NCBI GenBank assembly: GCA_018222695.1
Contig: JAAEZV010000078.1
Span: 1 to 7,464 of the forward strand
DNA: 7,464 nucleotides
Reading direction: 5' to 3'
Source: Gammaproteobacteria bacterium
Lineage (GTDB): Bacteria > Pseudomonadota > Gammaproteobacteria > Pseudomonadales > Halieaceae
Shown in pieces: positions 5,707 to 7,464 of the stretch (position 1 is the stretch's first letter; each line of letters opens with the position of its first letter). Made by a program: the position numbers and the translations under genes. The notes beneath the pieces were generated by a model. The model saw only the letters and a list, made by a program, of their open reading frames with translations. It did not search any database and was not told where the DNA came from.

Positions 5707-7086
5707 ATGACCGCGACGCTCGATACGCAAGCACTCAAGAAGCTGGATCAGGCGCACCATCTGCATCCCTTCACGGATTTTGAAGATTACGCCAAGCACG
5801 GGGGGCGCATCGTCAGCCGCGCCGAGCATATTTATATCTACGACTCTGATGGCAATAAAATTCAGGACGGGATGTCGGGATTGTGGTGCTGCAATCTGGG
5901 CTACAGCCAGGAGCGCATCAAGCAAGCGGTGGCGGAGCAGCTGGCCGAGCTCCCTTTCTACAACAATTTCTTCAGGTGCTCGAATCAGCCGGCAGCTGAG
6001 CTGGCGGCGCGGCTCTCCCAGGTCACGCCTGAGCGATTCCAGCACGTGTTCTTTACTAACTCCGGGTCAGAGGCCAACGACACTCAGATCAAGCTGGTAC
6101 ACCGCTATTTTGATTTGCTGGGTAAGCCCGAAAAGAAGCTGATCATCAGCCGCCAAAACGCCTATCACGGCAGCACGATTGCAGCCTCAACGCTGGGTGG
6201 CATGTCAGCGATGCACAAGCAGACCATGGGCCTAGACTACGTGCATCACATCCAACAGCCGCATTGGTTCGAGGAGGGCGCGGACCTCGATCCCGAAGCA
6301 TTTGGTATCGCCGCCGCTCGCGAGCTCGAGAAAAAGATTGATGAGCTGGGCGAGGATCGTGTGGCGGCGTTCATTGCTGAGCCCGTGCAAGGTGCCGGCG
6401 GTGTGATCGTGCCCCCGGATTCTTACTGGCCTGAAGTAAAGCGAATCCTCGACGAACGGGACATTCTCTTGATCTCCGATGAGGTCATCTGTGGCTTTGG
6501 CCGCACCGGCAAATGGTTTGGCTTTGAGACCTATGGGACCGAGCCGGATCTCGTCACTTTTGCTAAGGCAGTCACCAACGGTTACATGCCGTTGGGTGGG
6601 AGTTTGATCAGCCAGAAGATTTCTGATGTCTTGTTGTCAGGGGGTGGCGAATTTGCCCACGGCCTGACCTATTCGGGACATCCTGCTTCCTGTGCCGCGG
6701 GCCTGGCCACATTGGATATTCTCGAAGAGACCCGGATTATCGAGCAGGGCGTGGTGGAGCTCGCGCCGTACTTCGCCAGCCGGTTGATTGAGCTGGCAGA
6801 TCACCCGATTGTGGGACAGGTGCGGGTTAAGGGACTCTTTGCCGCGGTGGAATTGGTGCGTGATAAATCGACCCGTGAGCGACTGGCGCCTGAGTCCGCC
6901 GCGGCAGTGCACTGCCGCGATACGGCGATTACTCAGGGCCTCATGGTGCGCCAGACCGGGGACGCGATGATCATGGCACCGCCTTTTGTCACCGAGCGCG
7001 CCGAGATTGATTTTCTGGTCGATCAACTGGCGGCCGCACTGGATCGCACGGGCCAGCACTACGGCGTGATACCTACCGCCGCCTGA
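5707..7086 (+). CDS. Class III omega-aminotransferase, SpuC-like (putrescine:pyruvate type)
   Basis: This 459-residue PLP-dependent enzyme transfers amino groups from an amine or omega-amino acid, typically to pyruvate. Fold-type I class III landmarks are intact: NSGSEAND (118-125) for phosphate binding, YHG (153-155) stacking on PLP, the pyridine-nitrogen ligand Asp258 in ISDEVICGFGRTG, and the Schiff-base Lys287 in TFAKAVTNGY. GLW with Trp60 and Arg415 in GLMVRQTGD match substrate-pocket positions of omega-transaminases. From memory, the sequence follows Pseudomonas SpuC closely in both length and wording (HHLHPFTDF, AAFIAEPVQGAGGVIVPPDSYWP, FAHGLTYSGHP). SpuC acts in putrescine use, converting it to 4-aminobutanal. 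The same family includes beta-alanine and GABA:pyruvate enzymes, so the substrate is not settled. The ATG at 5707 is chosen from its ribosome binding site and because upstream codons lack family similarity. No polyamine ligase, aldehyde dehydrogenase or transporter is adjacent. Confidence 0.9.
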   Translation: MTATLDTQALKKLDQAHHLHPFTDFEDYAKHGGRIVSRAEHIYIYDSDGNKIQDGMSGLWCCNLGYSQERIKQAVAEQLAELPFYNNFFRCSNQPAAELAARLSQVTPERFQHVFFTNSGSEANDTQIKLVHRYFDLLGKPEKKLIISRQNAYHGSTIAASTLGGMSAMHKQTMGLDYVHHIQQPHWFEEGADLDPEAFGIAAARELEKKIDELGEDRVAAFIAEPVQGAGGVIVPPDSYWPEVKRILDERDILLISDEVICGFGRTGKWFGFETYGTEPDLVTFAKAVTNGYMPLGGSLISQKISDVLLSGGGEFAHGLTYSGHPASCAAGLATLDILEETRIIEQGVVELAPYFASRLIELADHPIVGQVRVKGLFAAVELVRDKSTRERLAPESAAAVHCRDTAITQGLMVRQTGDAMIMAPPFVTERAEIDFLVDQLAAALDRTGQHYGVIPTAA

Positions 7087-7113
7087 TCTGGCGTTTCTCC
7101 CCCGTCGTATCTA

Positions 7114-7131
7114 ACCAGCTATGAAGCTGGT
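7114..7131 (+). promoter_or_regulatory. Hairpin enclosing the DUF2878 start codon
   Basis: ACCAGCT (7114-7120) and AGCTGGT (7125-7131) form a perfect 7-bp stem with loop ATGA, so the initiation codon at 7121 sits in the loop. Only a weak, interrupted T-rich stretch follows (TTTT at 7138-7141), so it does not look like a standard terminator. It might modulate translation of the downstream gene. Confidence 0.4.
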
Positions 7132-7464
7132 CGATACATTTTGGTTTAACGCGGTATGGTTCCAGGCAACCTGGTTCTGTTGTGTATTGGGCAGAGAGCC
7201 ATGGGTGCCGGTTGCGCTGTTGTCTCTGGCGCTGCACTTTTATTTGGTATCCGACCGCGGTCTCGAGTTTCGCAGGCTGCTGCCGGTCGCCATGGTTGGG
7301 ATTGGTGTGGATGTGGTCCTCACGCTGACCGGCGTCTTCGATTTTGATTCGGCAACGATCGTCCCCATTTGGTTAATCTTGCTGTGGTGGGTGTTTGCGG
7401 CCGCGCTCTATCGAAGCTTCGCCAAAATTGGACAGTCGATGTGGTTGGCCGCGGTATTGGGCGG
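7121..7464 (+). CDS. DUF2878 family integral membrane protein (5' part, cut by window edge)
   Basis: The frame is open from ATG 7121 to the right edge, giving 114 residues plus two bases. The protein is dominated by hydrophobic segments: about 8-26 (WFNAVWFQATWFCCVLG), 29-43, 55-72 and 82-97, with a further one starting near the edge. This spacing, together with WFQ..WF..VLG near the start, VAMVGIGVDVVLTLTGVFDF, and PIWLILLWWVFAAALYRSF, matches what I know of the DUF2878 family of inner-membrane proteins of unknown function. An in-frame TAA at 7112 rules out an upstream start. No strong Shine-Dalgarno sequence precedes the ATG. The gene begins 34 bp after the aminotransferase stop with no terminator between, so read-through is likely. 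In other Proteobacteria DUF2878 genes often lie near DUF1365, cyclopropane-fatty-acid synthase-like and photolyase genes; none can be seen before the window ends. Confidence 0.8.
   Translation, partial: MKLVDTFWFNAVWFQATWFCCVLGREPWVPVALLSLALHFYLVSDRGLEFRRLLPVAMVGIGVDVVLTLTGVFDFDSATIVPIWLILLWWVFAAALYRSFAKIGQSMWLAAVLG

Noticed and set aside
5602..6045. 147-codon minus-strand frame overlapping the aminotransferase start
   Set aside because: It lies opposite conserved aminotransferase codons, has no recognisable motif, and would compete with the divergent promoter region. It is best explained as a shadow frame.
6637..7059. 140-codon minus-strand frame at the 3' end of the aminotransferase
   Set aside because: It is antisense to conserved aminotransferase sequence, with no motifs and no sensible upstream signals.
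7114..7145. Rho-independent terminator after the aminotransferase
   Set aside because: The 7-bp stem is not followed by a continuous T-run and it overlaps the start codon of the next gene.

Overview
The window is a compact, gene-dense piece of bacterial chromosome. It has fairly high GC by eye, short intergenic gaps and Shine-Dalgarno-type ribosome binding sites. Gene content (a MltF-like lipoprotein lytic transglycosylase, a PIG3-family quinone oxidoreductase, a SpuC-like aminotransferase and a DUF2878 membrane protein) suggests a Proteobacterium, most likely a gammaproteobacterium and possibly an aquatic one. That taxonomic call is inference from family membership. No tRNA, rRNA, CRISPR array, insertion sequence, phage gene or obvious transferred segment was seen.

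Layout. Left block, minus strand: a PIG3-type NAD(P)H:quinone oxidoreductase (1282-2265) lies upstream of a MltF-like murein lytic transglycosylase lipoprotein (1203 to the left edge, cut at its catalytic domain). Middle block: an iron-type group III alcohol dehydrogenase (2358-3569, plus) diverges from the oxidoreductase and converges on an HSL-family carboxylesterase (3556-4440, minus), with a 14-bp tail-to-tail overlap. The esterase sits 6 bp after a 360-residue metallo-beta-lactamase-fold hydrolase (4447-5529, minus), so those two look like an operon. Right block, plus strand: a class III omega-aminotransferase resembling putrescine:pyruvate aminotransferase SpuC (5707-7086), then 34 bp later the start of a DUF2878 membrane protein (7121 to the right edge).

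How the genes may work together. The two hydrolases and the alcohol dehydrogenase could form a small catabolic set: esters or lactones hydrolysed to alcohols, then alcohols oxidised to aldehydes. The esterase and the dehydrogenase both start with a basic, hydrophobic N-terminal extension that could hold them at the membrane. The aminotransferase could belong to amine catabolism, but none of the usual polyamine pathway partners are visible. These links are inference from adjacency only.

The most noteworthy non-coding signals are a perfect 16-bp all-G/C palindrome and a second 10-bp palindrome in the divergent region 5530-5706, and a perfect 7-bp stem whose 4-base loop contains the DUF2878 start codon. 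I found no convincing undescribed multi-gene system. Most of the window is ordinary metabolic and cell-wall genes of recognisable families.
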